Shown: in pieces, positions 26,041 to 35,448 of the stretch | Numbering within the stretch: position 1 is the stretch's first letter | How the letters are laid out: each line of letters starts with the position of its first letter | From: Chitinophaga oryziterrae | GTDB taxonomy: Bacteria; Bacteroidota; Bacteroidia; Chitinophagales; Chitinophagaceae | Assembly (NCBI RefSeq): GCF_009758125.1 | Contig: NZ_WRXO01000002.1 | Coordinates: 930,001 to 994,000, forward strand | DNA length: 64,000 nt | Direction of reading: 5' to 3' | Made by a program: the position numbers and the translations under genes | The notes under the pieces: generated by a model | What the model was told of the DNA's origin: nothing | What the model saw: only the letters and a program-made list of their open reading frames with translations | Database searches by the model: none

Positions 26041-29000
26041 ATGAACATTTTGAACCAAAATCTCGTTTTGGGGCTGCTTTCCTGTGCCCTGATCCCCGGT
26101 ATTATGCCGGTCAGCGCCCAGACGCCCGTAATGTATGCCATGCGGCAATCAGAAACGATCCCTGTAAAACATGTGAATGCTACTATTGCATTAAAGGATG
26201 CATTGGTAAGACTTAAAAAATTTCAGAACATCCGTATTGCTTATAAAGAAGGCTTACTGGATGGTAAAGTTGTTGCTACTTCTCAACTTGACAAGGCAGA
26301 GAACATGGATGCTGAAGCGGCTTTAAAACTGCTGCTGTCAGATGTAGGCCTGGCTTATATGCGTATCAACAAAACACAATACTCCATATATAATGCACAG
26401 ATCAATACTGGCTTGAGCAACAGTATACTGGCTGATAAGCTGAAAGGTAAAGTAACAGGTCCGGATGGTAATCCCGTTCCAGGTGCTACCATTATGCTGA
26501 AAGGCAATTCTTCTGTTGCTACTGTTGCCAATGGTGAAGGTGTATTTGAATTAAATATAAAAGATGCTGTTGCGCCGGTGGTACTGGTGATCTCTTCTGT
26601 AGGATTTGAAAAACAGGAAATCACCGTGAGCGATCTTTCTGCTCCGATAAGCATCAGCCTGAAAGAATCTAACAAAGATCTATCCGAAGTGGTGGTAACG
26701 GCATTAGGTATCAAGAAGGAAAAGAAAGCCCTGGTATATAGTGTAACAGAAATAAAAGGAAGTGATTTTACCCAGGCGCGTGAAGTGAATGTTGCGAACT
26801 CTCTGAGCGGTAAAATTGCCGGTGTGAATGCTACCAGTCTGGCCAGCGGCCCTGGTGGTTCCAGCCGTGTGATCATCCGTGGTAATACTTCCCTGGCAGG
26901 TGATAACCAGCCGCTGTACGTAGTGAACGGTATGCCTATCGATAATACTACGCCGGGTGGAAGCCCTACTACCGGTGGTGGTGGTCAGAACGTAGACAGA
27001 GGTGATGGTATCGGCGGTATCAATCCGGACGATATCGAAACCCTCACTGTACTGAAAGGCGGTACTGCTGCTGCTCTGTACGGTTCCCGCGCTTCCAACG
27101 GTGTAATCGTGATCACTACCAAGAAAGGTCGTGCACGCAAAGGTGTTGGGATTGATTACAACACTACTTTCACGGCTGAAACACCTGCTGTATATCCGGA
27201 CTATCAATACGTTTACGGACAAGGTGACGGTGGTGTAAAACCAGCATCACAGAGCCAGGCTGTATCATGGGGCCGCCGTTCATTCGGCGCCAAAATGGAT
27301 GGCCTGCCTTACATTCAGTTTGATGGTAAGGAACATCCTTACTCTCCCCAGAAAAATAATATCAAAAACTTCTATCGTACAGGTTCTACCTATACCAACA
27401 CCGTAGCTTTTAACGGTGGAAGTGAAGCACTGAATTTCCGCTTCTCGTTGTCTAATGTCAGCAGCAAAAGCATCGTTCCTAATTCCGATTTCAACAAAAA
27501 GATCGGTAACCTGAACCTGAATGCCAAACTGGGTAAAAGAACAACAATAGAAGCTATAGCGCAATACAATGTTGAGAATGCAAACAACCGCTCCAGTTCA
27601 GGGGATGCCACTGGCAACCCCAACTGGGGCGTTTACATGGTTGCCAACACCGTTGATATCCGTTCACTGAATCCCGGTTATGATGCTACGGGTCGTGAAA
27701 CACAATGGAATGAAACACCATACGCTTCCAACCCTTATTTCGTAATAAACAAGTTCCAGAATAACGATGGTAAAAACCGCTTTATCGGTCAGGCCAGCGT
27801 GAAGTACGATCTGTTAAAGAACCTCTATGTAAAAGGAACCGTGAGCCGTGATTTCTTTAACTACGATTATGTAGGTATCATTCCTACTGGTACTGTATAT
27901 ACAAACGGTGCTTCCGGTGAATATACTTCCATCAAAACGTATGTAGCAGAAACCAACTCCATGATCACTGCTAACTACAACACCAAACTATTTACCAACA
28001 TCGGTTTGAATGTATTGGGTGGTATGAATGCCCGCAGGTACAAATCAAACGCGACCACTGTTACAGGTACACAGTTTATCATACCATTCTTCTATAGCAT
28101 GACAAACCTGACCACCAGCAATACAGCGGTTGCCAGGAACAACGTGGCGAACAACTCTGCTTTCGGATCAGTAGACCTGGATTATAAATCTATCGTATTC
28201 CTGACCCTTACCGGTCGCCAGGAATGGTTCTCTACACTGAGCCCTAAGAACAACAGTATCTTCTACCCTGCAATAGGTACCAGCGTAATCCTGTCAGATG
28301 CATTCAAACTACCATCTGCAGTCACCTTCGCCAAACTGCGTGCTTCATGGGCACAGGTAGGTGGTGCTACTCCTGACCCTTATATCCTTAACCAGACTTA
28401 CAGCATTGTACAGGGTGGTAACCAGGGTACGGCATTACAGGAAATTACAAAGAATAACGGGGAGAATCTGGTAACCAATTCGAGCCTGAAACCACTTACA
28501 GCTACTACTTCAGAAGTTGGACTGGAAGCACAGTTCTTCAATAACCGCTTAGGCTTTGATGTTACTTTATACAGCAAACAAACAACAGACGATATCCTCA
28601 AAACAACTATCTCTACCGCTTCCGGTTATAACAAAGCATTGTTGAACATCGGTAAAGTATCTAATAAAGGGATAGAAGTATTGTTAACAGGTACTCCTGT
28701 AAAATCTAAAAACTTCACCTGGAACGTTAGCTACAATGTTGCGTACAATAAGAGTGAGATCATACAATTAGTACCTGGACTGAATACCCTGGAAATGGCA
28801 GTAAGCGTAGGTAGCTGGGCATTCATCCACAACGCGGTAGGAGAATCTTATGGTACTATCAAAGGTTATACTGCTGTAAAGAATGCGAAAGGGGAGAGTG
28901 TATATAACTCAACTACCAAATATGAACTGAAGAGTGGTCTGATGAACCTCGGTAACGGTGTGCCTCCGTTAACAATGGGCCTTACAAATACTTTTAACTA

Positions 29001-29478
29001 CAAACGCTTCTCACTGGACGTACTGGTAGATGGTAAGTTTGGTAATAAAGTGTTCTCTGGTTCTGATGTATATGCTACACGTTTTGGTTTGCATAAGAAA
29101 ACACTGAAAGGAAGAGAAACAGGGATCGTGTTGAATGGTGTGGATGAAACAGGTGCTGCATTTAACAGAACAGTACCGGTGAGTGAATTGCGTCTGTACT
29201 GGGATAATACCAAGAACTACACTGATCAGTTTTTGTTTGATGGGAGTTTCGTGAAATTACGCCAGGTCGTATTAGGCTATAATATTCCTGTAAAGGGTCA
29301 GACAGTGGTACAGAGTGCGTCTATCTCTTTTGTAGCACGTAACCTGCTTACACTGTACAAGAAGACAGACAACTTTGATCCTGAATCAAGCTACACAAAT
29401 GGTAATGCACAGGGTTTTGAAGCATTCGGTATCCCACGTACAAGAAGCTTCGGTGCAAACCTGATGGTGAAATTCTAA
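26041..29478 (+). CDS. SusC/RagA TonB-linked outer membrane protein with STN domain (locus 2)
   Basis: A 1145-residue protein. Signal peptide about 1-28 (ends VSAQ). STN domain about 45-115 (ALVRLKKFQNIRIAYKEGLL, LLLSDVGLAYMRINKTQYSI). Regulatory-like domain about 138-215 (KVTGPDGNPVPGATIMLKGN, SSVGFEKQEITV). Plug starts SEVVVTALGIKKEKKALVYS and carries SGKIAGVNATSL, RGNTSLAGDNQPLYVVNGMP, VLKGGTAAALYGSRASNGVI and VITTKKGR. The barrel ends RSFGANLMVKF. Partner SusD is 25 bp downstream. The five catabolic genes after SusD suggest that the imported compound is an N-acylated or amino-acid-like molecule rather than a long polysaccharide, since no glycoside hydrolase is linked. Confidence 0.93.
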   Translation: MNILNQNLVLGLLSCALIPGIMPVSAQTPVMYAMRQSETIPVKHVNATIALKDALVRLKKFQNIRIAYKEGLLDGKVVATSQLDKAENMDAEAALKLLLSDVGLAYMRINKTQYSIYNAQINTGLSNSILADKLKGKVTGPDGNPVPGATIMLKGNSSVATVANGEGVFELNIKDAVAPVVLVISSVGFEKQEITVSDLSAPISISLKESNKDLSEVVVTALGIKKEKKALVYSVTEIKGSDFTQAREVNVANSLSGKIAGVNATSLASGPGGSSRVIIRGNTSLAGDNQPLYVVNGMPIDNTTPGGSPTTGGGGQNVDRGDGIGGINPDDIETLTVLKGGTAAALYGSRASNGVIVITTKKGRARKGVGIDYNTTFTAETPAVYPDYQYVYGQGDGGVKPASQSQAVSWGRRSFGAKMDGLPYIQFDGKEHPYSPQKNNIKNFYRTGSTYTNTVAFNGGSEALNFRFSLSNVSSKSIVPNSDFNKKIGNLNLNAKLGKRTTIEAIAQYNVENANNRSSSGDATGNPNWGVYMVANTVDIRSLNPGYDATGRETQWNETPYASNPYFVINKFQNNDGKNRFIGQASVKYDLLKNLYVKGTVSRDFFNYDYVGIIPTGTVYTNGASGEYTSIKTYVAETNSMITANYNTKLFTNIGLNVLGGMNARRYKSNATTVTGTQFIIPFFYSMTNLTTSNTAVARNNVANNSAFGSVDLDYKSIVFLTLTGRQEWFSTLSPKNNSIFYPAIGTSVILSDAFKLPSAVTFAKLRASWAQVGGATPDPYILNQTYSIVQGGNQGTALQEITKNNGENLVTNSSLKPLTATTSEVGLEAQFFNNRLGFDVTLYSKQTTDDILKTTISTASGYNKALLNIGKVSNKGIEVLLTGTPVKSKNFTWNVSYNVAYNKSEIIQLVPGLNTLEMAVSVGSWAFIHNAVGESYGTIKGYTAVKNAKGESVYNSTTKYELKSGLMNLGNGVPPLTMGLTNTFNYKRFSLDVLVDGKFGNKVFSGSDVYATRFGLHKKTLKGRETGIVLNGVDETGAAFNRTVPVSELRLYWDNTKNYTDQFLFDGSFVKLRQVVLGYNIPVKGQTVVQSASISFVARNLLTLYKKTDNFDPESSYTNGNAQGFEAFGIPRTRSFGANLMVKF

Positions 29479-29503
29479 TTGTTCATGCTTACACACTTTT
29501 ATT

Positions 29504-31021
29504 ATGAAAATGCGATTTAATTATCTGATATATATGGCTGTTACAGCAACACTTGCTTTTCAGTCATGCGACAAGGGGTTTGAGCAGATGAATATCAATC
29601 CGGATGCTTCTGCCGTTGCCCAGCCGGAATTTCTCTTCAGTAAGGCATTACTGGATGTCTGGGGTAACAGCTACTTCTCTACGGATGCGCTGTTTGCCGG
29701 TGGCTCTATGCAGCATTTTGCTACCTACAAGGATGTACCGGGTATAGGTGATAAATATTATTTCCAGCAGGGTACTTACCCTTATGATTATTTCACTACA
29801 GGATATCCTACCGCCGCTGTTGAAATGGCGACTGTGATTACTGCCGTAGATAGTTCTGTAAATAAGAAATCCATCGCCCGTATCATGCGTGCCTACATTA
29901 TGCACCGCATGACGGACCTGTACGGCGATATTCCTTATTCTGAAGCAGTAAAAGGATATACCGGCAATATCTTTACGCCTAAATATGATGCACAGGCTGA
30001 TATCTATGCAGATCTGCTGAAAGAACTGGACGAATCTGCACAGGCACTGGATGCCAGTCAGCCTACCTTCGGTGCAGGCGACTACATCTACAGCGGTGAT
30101 GTAACAAAATGGAAAAAGTTTGCTTATTCTATGATGCTGCGCATAGGTATGCGCCTGACTAAAGTAGACGAAACCCTTGCACAGACATGGGTAACGAAAG
30201 CAATTTCCGGTGGTGTGATCACGAGTGATGCAGATGTTGCCACTATGAAATATACAGGTACCAGCACTACCAACAGAAACCCTGTTGCTGCCAGCTTATT
30301 GTCCAATGATTATGGTGCTGCAAACGGTACTGGTAATACAGAAGGTGGAAAGTATGCCAAAACATTTATTGATGTACTGAAAAGCACGAATGACCCACGT
30401 ATGGGTGCGATGGCCGTAGTATGGACAGGCGGTAAAACAGACACTACTTCTTCCCTGCAACAGGGCATGCCTAATGGCCTGCTGTTAAAACCGGATAACT
30501 TTGGCTCCTTATCAGAACCTAATCCGGCTACTATTTTGCAATACACTGCGCCTTTCATCGTGATGAGCGCTGCTGAAACAAAACTGTTACTGGCTGAAGC
30601 AGCAGTAAGAGGCTGGTACGCCGGTGATGCCGCTACTACCTTCTCTGAAGCCATCGCGTCTTCCATGCATAACTGGTCATTGTTCGGCGCTGCGGGAGTG
30701 ATCACCAGTGACAGGGTTGCTACCTATCAGGCAGCAAATCCGCTGACCGGTACTACCGATCAGAAACTGGCACAGATAGGTACGCAGATGTGGATCGCTA
30801 TGTTCCTGGACGAGCAGGAAATACATGCCAACTGGCGTCGTACCGGGTATCCAGTACTGACCCCGGTAAATATTCCGGGTAATGCTACAGGTGGTACTAT
30901 TCCACGCCGTCTGCTGTATCCTCCTTCCGAGGAAAGCGTAAACAGCGTGAGCCTCCAGGCTGCTGTAACAAGACAGGGTCCAAATGCTATGACTACGCAC
31001 GTATGGTGGGATAGTAAATAA
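29504..31021 (+). CDS. SusD/RagB-type nutrient-binding lipoprotein (SusD_2 group, locus 2)
   Basis: A 505-residue lipoprotein: leader MKMRFNYLIYMAVTATLAFQ, then SC (lipidation at Cys22), then GFEQMNINPDAS, the SusD-like-2 signature also seen in locus 1. Helical repeats include SIARIMRAYIMHRMTDLYGD and YSGDVTKWKKFAYSMMLRIG. The C-terminus is HVWWDSK. It binds the substrate at the cell surface above the SusC barrel. A 21-bp perfect hairpin 10 bp after the stop probably reduces transcription into the catabolic genes. Confidence 0.92.
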   Translation: MKMRFNYLIYMAVTATLAFQSCDKGFEQMNINPDASAVAQPEFLFSKALLDVWGNSYFSTDALFAGGSMQHFATYKDVPGIGDKYYFQQGTYPYDYFTTGYPTAAVEMATVITAVDSSVNKKSIARIMRAYIMHRMTDLYGDIPYSEAVKGYTGNIFTPKYDAQADIYADLLKELDESAQALDASQPTFGAGDYIYSGDVTKWKKFAYSMMLRIGMRLTKVDETLAQTWVTKAISGGVITSDADVATMKYTGTSTTNRNPVAASLLSNDYGAANGTGNTEGGKYAKTFIDVLKSTNDPRMGAMAVVWTGGKTDTTSSLQQGMPNGLLLKPDNFGSLSEPNPATILQYTAPFIVMSAAETKLLLAEAAVRGWYAGDAATTFSEAIASSMHNWSLFGAAGVITSDRVATYQAANPLTGTTDQKLAQIGTQMWIAMFLDEQEIHANWRRTGYPVLTPVNIPGNATGGTIPRRLLYPPSEESVNSVSLQAAVTRQGPNAMTTHVWWDSK

Positions 31022-31031
31022 ACATTGCTGC

Positions 31032-31090
31032 AAACAGGACGCTCCTGGTGGAGCCGGTCAGACAGATCTTCCACCAGGAGCGTCCTGTTT
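31032..31090 (+). terminator. 21-bp perfect hairpin after SusD (locus 2)
   Basis: Arms 31032-31052 and 31070-31090 are exact reverse complements (AAACAGGACGCTCCTGGTGG and so on), with a 17-nt loop. Only TTTAT follows, so it may be a partial terminator or an mRNA stabiliser between the abundant SusCD message and the enzyme genes. Confidence 0.75.
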
Positions 31091-31250
31091 ATAAACAAAA
31101 AATGGTATATTACATATAAGCTCCACCAGCAACGTCTGTATAACAACAATACCATACTGCACAGGTTCCGTTAGCAAGGTCCATATAACAATATACTACA
31201 CTACGCATAGGCTCCGTCAGGAGCCCCGTATTTGTAGCAAAATGTACGCT
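31068..31250 (+). repeat. degenerate 45-52 bp intergenic tandem repeats
   Basis: Four diverged units begin near 31071, 31123, 31168 and 31214. They share a core like CCACCAGSARCGTCCTGTAT followed by ATAACAA. The first unit overlaps the right arm of the SusD hairpin. The last forms its own small hairpin at 31210-31225 (GGCTCC-GTCA-GGAGCC). The core TCCACCAGCAA recurs at 33113, in the gap before the amidohydrolase gene. Confidence 0.45.
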
Positions 31251-31290
31251 CCGTTAAATCTTTAACCCATAATTATAAATTTACTCAATC

Positions 31291-31746
31291 ATGCAAAACC
31301 AAAGAAGATCCGTACTTAAAAAAATGATAGCTGCCGTAGCAGGTATCACAGGTATCAACGCAGTTGCAAAAGCAGCAGGTATCCCGGAAACAACAGTAAA
31401 AGGGAATGTGATATACGAACAGGACGTACCATTGTTTTCCAGTTTTAAGGTCCATGGTAACATGGTATTTATAGCCGGTATCGGTGCGCACGTGGAAGGG
31501 GATATAAAATCGCATACAGAAATTGTACTGAAAGAAATGGAAGTACAATTGAAGAAGGCCGGATCTTCGATGGAGAAAGTGCTGAAAGTAAGTGTATTCC
31601 TGCACGATCTGAATGATTATAAAGGAATGAATGAAGTATATAAAGGCCGTTTCGGTAGTAACCCTCCTGTACGTACAACTGTTGCCGTATATGGTGGTGT
31701 GCCGGGTAACTCACTCGTGGAAATGGACTGTATCGCCGCCTTATAA
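31291..31746 (+). CDS. RidA family enamine/imine deaminase with Tat signal
   Basis: A 151-residue protein, about 25 residues longer than cytosolic RidA at its N-terminus. The extension is a twin-arginine signal: QRRSVLKK, then the hydrophobic MIAAVAGITGINAVAKAAG. The RidA fold follows, with FIAGIGAHVEGD, MEKVLKVSVFLHDLNDYKGM and NPPVRTTVAVYG. The Arg of PPVRTT matches the catalytic Arg105 of E. coli RidA, and the Glu of LVEMDCIA matches Glu120. RidA proteins hydrolyse reactive 2-aminoacrylate-type enamines released by PLP enzymes to 2-keto acids. Here the gene sits 36 bp before a PLP enzyme gene that could make such an intermediate. Export is inferred from the signal and is unusual for this family. 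Confidence 0.85.
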   Translation: MQNQRRSVLKKMIAAVAGITGINAVAKAAGIPETTVKGNVIYEQDVPLFSSFKVHGNMVFIAGIGAHVEGDIKSHTEIVLKEMEVQLKKAGSSMEKVLKVSVFLHDLNDYKGMNEVYKGRFGSNPPVRTTVAVYGGVPGNSLVEMDCIAAL

Positions 31747-31782
31747 AGACAACATCTCTTTTACGCTTTACTCTTTTATTTT

Positions 31783-33006
31783 ATGAACCGCAGAGACTTA
31801 TTAAAGAATATGTCCGCATTCCCCGTACTGGGTGCATTTGCAGGCACGGCTAAACTATTGCCTTTTACCGGCGAACCTGTAAAAGCACCACTGACAGGGA
31901 AAGATTACTTTAAAGACCTGGGCATCCGCACATTTATCAATGCTGCCGGTACCTATACCTTTATGACTGGTTCATTGATGCGTCCGGAAGTATTAAGCGC
32001 TATTCAGTATGCTTCCAAAGAATATGTGATGCTGGATGAATTACATGATAAAGTAGGTCAGCGTATCGCTGATCTGTTACATTGCGAATATGCCACGGTT
32101 ACTTCCGGCGCTGCATCTGCCATTACATTGGCATCTGCGGGTATCCTTACGGGCATGGATGAAAAGAAAGTACCACTGCTGCCTTTCCTGGAAGCGAATG
32201 GTATGAAAACGGAAGCGATCATGCAGAACGCTCACCGGATCGACTACGCGCATGCTATCCAGAATACCGGTCTTAAAATAATATACATCGATACAAAGGA
32301 AGAACTGGAAAATGCGATCAGTGAAAAAACAGCGCTGATGTATTTCCTGAATGCCAATAACTTCGACGGAAAAATACAGGTAGAAGAATTCCAGCAGATA
32401 GCAAAAAAACATAACATCCCCACTATTATAGATTGTGCGGCAGATGTACCTCCGGTAGACAACCTGTTCAGGTATACGAAGATGGGTTATGATATCGTAT
32501 GTTTTTCTGGTGGAAAGGGACTGCGTGGACCACAAAGCGCAGGGTTGATGCTGGGCAATAAAAAAATCATTCAGGCTGCGAGATTAAGTACGCCACCACG
32601 GGGCAATACCATCGGCAGAGGTTATAAGGTAAACAAGGAAGAAGTATTGGGTATGCTGGTAGCATTGGAAACTTACCTGAATACCGATCACGATAAAGAA
32701 TGGAAATTATGGGAATCACAGATTAAACTGATAGGAGATGCGGCAGAAACAGTAAGTGGGGTTGTTACGGAAGTAAAGGTTCCTGCCATCGCCAATCACA
32801 TTCCTACTTTGCATGTGTCCTGGGACCCTAAGAAAATCCCTGCCACAGCAGCAGATATAAAAGAAAAATTACGCAGCGGAACTCCCTCCATAGAAGTGGC
32901 AGGTGGTACCGGGGACCATGCTATCAGTATTACCACATGGATGCTGATACCCGGACAGGAAAAGATCGTGGCCGCACAATTGAAAAAGGTCCTATCGAAT
33001 GGTTGA
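31783..33006 (+). CDS. exported SelA/DgaE-like PLP-dependent ammonia-lyase or aminotransferase-fold enzyme
   Basis: A 407-residue fold-type I PLP enzyme. The N-terminus MNRRDLLKNM, then FPVLGAFAGTAKLL, is a Tat-type signal (NRRDLLK). The core shows INAAGTYTFMTGSLM, the phosphate-binding region CEYATVTSGAASAITLA, IIDCAADVPP (Asp217, expected to contact the pyridine nitrogen) and CFSGGKGLRGPQSAG (Lys245, Schiff base). This pattern is close to the selenocysteine-synthase-like group that includes D-glucosaminate-6-phosphate ammonia-lyase, where the product is an enamine that becomes a 2-keto acid. Tat export would carry the enzyme folded with its cofactor. It is flanked by RidA (upstream) and an amidohydrolase (downstream). 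The exact substrate is not readable. Confidence 0.82.
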   Translation: MNRRDLLKNMSAFPVLGAFAGTAKLLPFTGEPVKAPLTGKDYFKDLGIRTFINAAGTYTFMTGSLMRPEVLSAIQYASKEYVMLDELHDKVGQRIADLLHCEYATVTSGAASAITLASAGILTGMDEKKVPLLPFLEANGMKTEAIMQNAHRIDYAHAIQNTGLKIIYIDTKEELENAISEKTALMYFLNANNFDGKIQVEEFQQIAKKHNIPTIIDCAADVPPVDNLFRYTKMGYDIVCFSGGKGLRGPQSAGLMLGNKKIIQAARLSTPPRGNTIGRGYKVNKEEVLGMLVALETYLNTDHDKEWKLWESQIKLIGDAAETVSGVVTEVKVPAIANHIPTLHVSWDPKKIPATAADIKEKLRSGTPSIEVAGGTGDHAISITTWMLIPGQEKIVAAQLKKVLSNG

Positions 33007-33210
33007 TACATGGTGTGTTTAGTCACAACCAGCGGGAATTAACAGGGCTGGTGGTGGGATGAAGCCGTCAGTCCTGTCCTGTCAATTTACTTACAACATC
33101 CGGCTCTCTGCTTCCACCAGCAAACGAAGACGCTCTATTCTGTGAGTCTTTCGTATCCCGCCTGCTGGCGGGAGCGGAAGGCGGATATTTTATTTTCAGG
33201 TCTCAATAAA
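33007..33210 (+). other. 204-bp gap inside the catabolic gene set
   Basis: Contains another TCCACCAGCAA copy at 33113 and a 7-bp hairpin, TCCCGCC-TGCT-GGCGGGA, at 33156-33173. I see no convincing promoter or gene. Confidence 0.4.
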
Positions 33211-34464
33211 ATGATAGTAATGAGAAAGCTTCTCCAATGTCTCTTATTTCTCATAGCATGTACACATCTTGCAAGTGCACAGGAATATACTTTACTGATA
33301 AAAGGCGGACATGTAATAGATCCGAAGAATAATATAGATGCGGTAATGGATGTTGCAGTGAAAGGGGATAGTATTGCAAAGGTAGCCGAAAATATAAATC
33401 CTGCTACTGCTGCAAAAGTGATCAATGCAAAGGGGATGTATGTTACACCCGGACTGATAGACATTCACACACATAATTTCATGGGCACCATTCCTAACCG
33501 TTATCTGAACAACAGTTTTGATGCAGTAGCACCGGATGGTTTTACCTTCCGTTGTGGTGTCACTACAGTCGTAGATGCGGGAAGCTCCGGCTGGAAAAAC
33601 TTTGAAACGTTCAATGAACAAACGATCAAACATTCTAAAACAAGAGTGTTGGCATTCATCAATATAGTTGGCGGTGGTATGCGTGGTGGTCCGTACGAAC
33701 AGGATCTCTCTGATATGGATACCAAGATGACAGCGCTGACCATCAAACAATACAGGAACCTGATCGTGGGCATCAAAGTAGCGCATTATGAAGGCGCTGA
33801 GTGGGCACCGGTAGACAGAGCCGTGGCAGCCGGTGTATTGACGGATAAGCCGGTGATGATAGACTTTGGCGGCAGTAATCCGCCATTATCGCTGGAAGAA
33901 CTCTTCAGAGATCATCTCCGCCCTGGTGATATTTATACGCATGCCTATGCACAGGTAAGAGGCCGCATGAGTATTGTAGACAGTACCGGTAAATTACGGC
34001 CATTTGTACTGGAAGCCCGTAAAAAAGGGATTTTCTTTGATGTAGGTCATGGTGGTATCAGCTTTTGTTATTCGCAGGCCATACCGGCTTTAAAAGCAGG
34101 GTTCTTTCCCAGTACGATCAGCACGGACATCCATGCCGGCAGTATGAACGGTGCAATGAAAGACCAGCTGAACGTAATGGACAAATTTCTGAATATGGGC
34201 ATGACTATGCCCGCATTGATCAAAGCAGTTACTTCAGAAGCGGCATTGGCAATTAAACATGAAGAACTGGGTAACCTGTCAGAAAAAAGTGTGGCAGATA
34301 TTGCCATTCTGAGTATTGAAAAAGGTAAATTCGGTTTCACGGATGGTATGGGTAACAGACAGGAAGGTACGCAAAGACTGGTATGTGAACTAACGGTCCG
34401 TGCAGGTAAAGTGGTCTACGATCTGAATGCTTTAGCCAATGTAATTAACGAGGGAAAGCAATGA
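33211..34464 (+). CDS. exported amidohydrolase/deacetylase family metallohydrolase
   Basis: A 417-residue protein. The start is ATG 33211 or 33220; the longer frame from a GTG at 33142 puts non-signal residues in front and is rejected. A Sec signal peptide ends HLASAQ. The amidohydrolase core follows: LIKGGHVIDPKNNIDAVMDV, the metal-binding strand VTPGLIDIHTHNF (His86 and His88 from 33211), GIKVAHYEGAEW (probable carboxylated Lys), DIYTHAYAQ, FDVGHGG and STDIHAGSMNGAM (final Asp). Members of this D-aminoacylase/deacetylase-like group hydrolyse N-acyl or cyclic amides. It probably frees the amino compound used by the PLP enzyme. The RraA gene is 44 bp downstream. Confidence 0.87.
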   Translation: MIVMRKLLQCLLFLIACTHLASAQEYTLLIKGGHVIDPKNNIDAVMDVAVKGDSIAKVAENINPATAAKVINAKGMYVTPGLIDIHTHNFMGTIPNRYLNNSFDAVAPDGFTFRCGVTTVVDAGSSGWKNFETFNEQTIKHSKTRVLAFINIVGGGMRGGPYEQDLSDMDTKMTALTIKQYRNLIVGIKVAHYEGAEWAPVDRAVAAGVLTDKPVMIDFGGSNPPLSLEELFRDHLRPGDIYTHAYAQVRGRMSIVDSTGKLRPFVLEARKKGIFFDVGHGGISFCYSQAIPALKAGFFPSTISTDIHAGSMNGAMKDQLNVMDKFLNMGMTMPALIKAVTSEAALAIKHEELGNLSEKSVADIAILSIEKGKFGFTDGMGNRQEGTQRLVCELTVRAGKVVYDLNALANVINEGKQ

Positions 34465-34508
34465 GTCTCCTGTTTCCGGCAATTCTTCTATCTACATAAA
34501 TCTACTGT

Positions 34509-35426
34509 ATGAAATTTTTGTATTTACTTCCTTTAATACTGATGTTGTCCGCGAAACTGCGGGCGCAAACAATACCAAAGGAAGAACTGATCTTCCTTAC
34601 CTCCGAATGGAAAGGAGAACGTTTCCCGGACGGAAGACCTAAAGTTCCCGATGCCCTGATAGAACAGGCCAGAGAAGTAAACATCGATGATGTATGGACT
34701 ATCCTCGAAGGAGAAGGCTATCATTGTCAGTTCGAAGGTGGCTGGAAAATGATCCATCCTGATAAACCCATCGTAGGTCGCGCGGTAACGGCCATGTTCA
34801 TGCCTGCAAGACCGGATGTGGAACAACACATCAAAGAACGCGGTGCAGAGAAAGGCTTTAAAGGCAATACCAATTCATGGCCTATTCAGCAATTAAGCAA
34901 AGGAGATGTATATGTAGCAGATGGCTTCGGGAAAATCTCCGAAGGCACATTGATAGGTTCTAATTTAGGGAATGCGATCTATGCCCGTACCGGTACAGGC
35001 GTAGTATTCGACGCTTCCGCAAGAGATGTGGACGGTCTGGAAGAAATAGCTGGTTTCAACGCTTTTGTACGCGACTGGGACCCTTCTTATTTAAAGAACG
35101 TCATGCTCACCGGACTAAACACACCTATCCGTATTGGCCGCGCTATCGTCCTTCCCGGAGACCTGGTCCTTACTTCCAGGGAAGGGGTCGTATTCATCCC
35201 TGCTCATCTTGCAGAAAAGGTCATTAAGATCGCGGCCTTTATCATTGTGAAAGATCAGTTTGGTTTTGAAATGCTGAAATCGGGTCGTTATACACCTGGA
35301 GAAATAGACAACAACTGGACAGACGCTATCAGAAATGCATTCATAGAATGGCAACACAAACAGGCCGGGAAAGCACCTATGACCCGGCAGGAACTGGACA
35401 AAATGCTCGAAAAGAGAACATGGTAA
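34509..35426 (+). CDS. exported RraA family protein (aldolase/decarboxylase-like)
   Basis: A 305-residue protein with a Sec signal (MKFLYLLPLILMLSAKLRAQ). The RraA-like fold has VGRAVTAMFMPARP, DVYVADGFGKISEGTLIGSN, LGNAIYARTGTGVVFDASAR with the following DVDGLEEI, and LVLTSREGVVFIPA. The Arg and Asp in SARDVDG match the metal and substrate residues of HMG/CHA aldolases of this family. Such enzymes split 4-hydroxy-2-oxo acids to pyruvate or decarboxylate oxaloacetate. A C-terminal extension of about 50 residues (about 255-305) is longer than in typical RraA. In context it could cleave the keto acid made by the PLP/RidA step. It is 22 bp before the BASS transporter. Confidence 0.87.
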   Translation: MKFLYLLPLILMLSAKLRAQTIPKEELIFLTSEWKGERFPDGRPKVPDALIEQAREVNIDDVWTILEGEGYHCQFEGGWKMIHPDKPIVGRAVTAMFMPARPDVEQHIKERGAEKGFKGNTNSWPIQQLSKGDVYVADGFGKISEGTLIGSNLGNAIYARTGTGVVFDASARDVDGLEEIAGFNAFVRDWDPSYLKNVMLTGLNTPIRIGRAIVLPGDLVLTSREGVVFIPAHLAEKVIKIAAFIIVKDQFGFEMLKSGRYTPGEIDNNWTDAIRNAFIEWQHKQAGKAPMTRQELDKMLEKRTW

Positions 35427-35448
35427 ACTGAATAAATTCCAACGTTAT

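Noticed and set aside
33142..33210. GTG start for the amidohydrolase
   Set aside because: It adds 23 residues with a hairpin-coding stretch before the signal peptide; ATG 33211 or 33220 gives a normal Sec signal.
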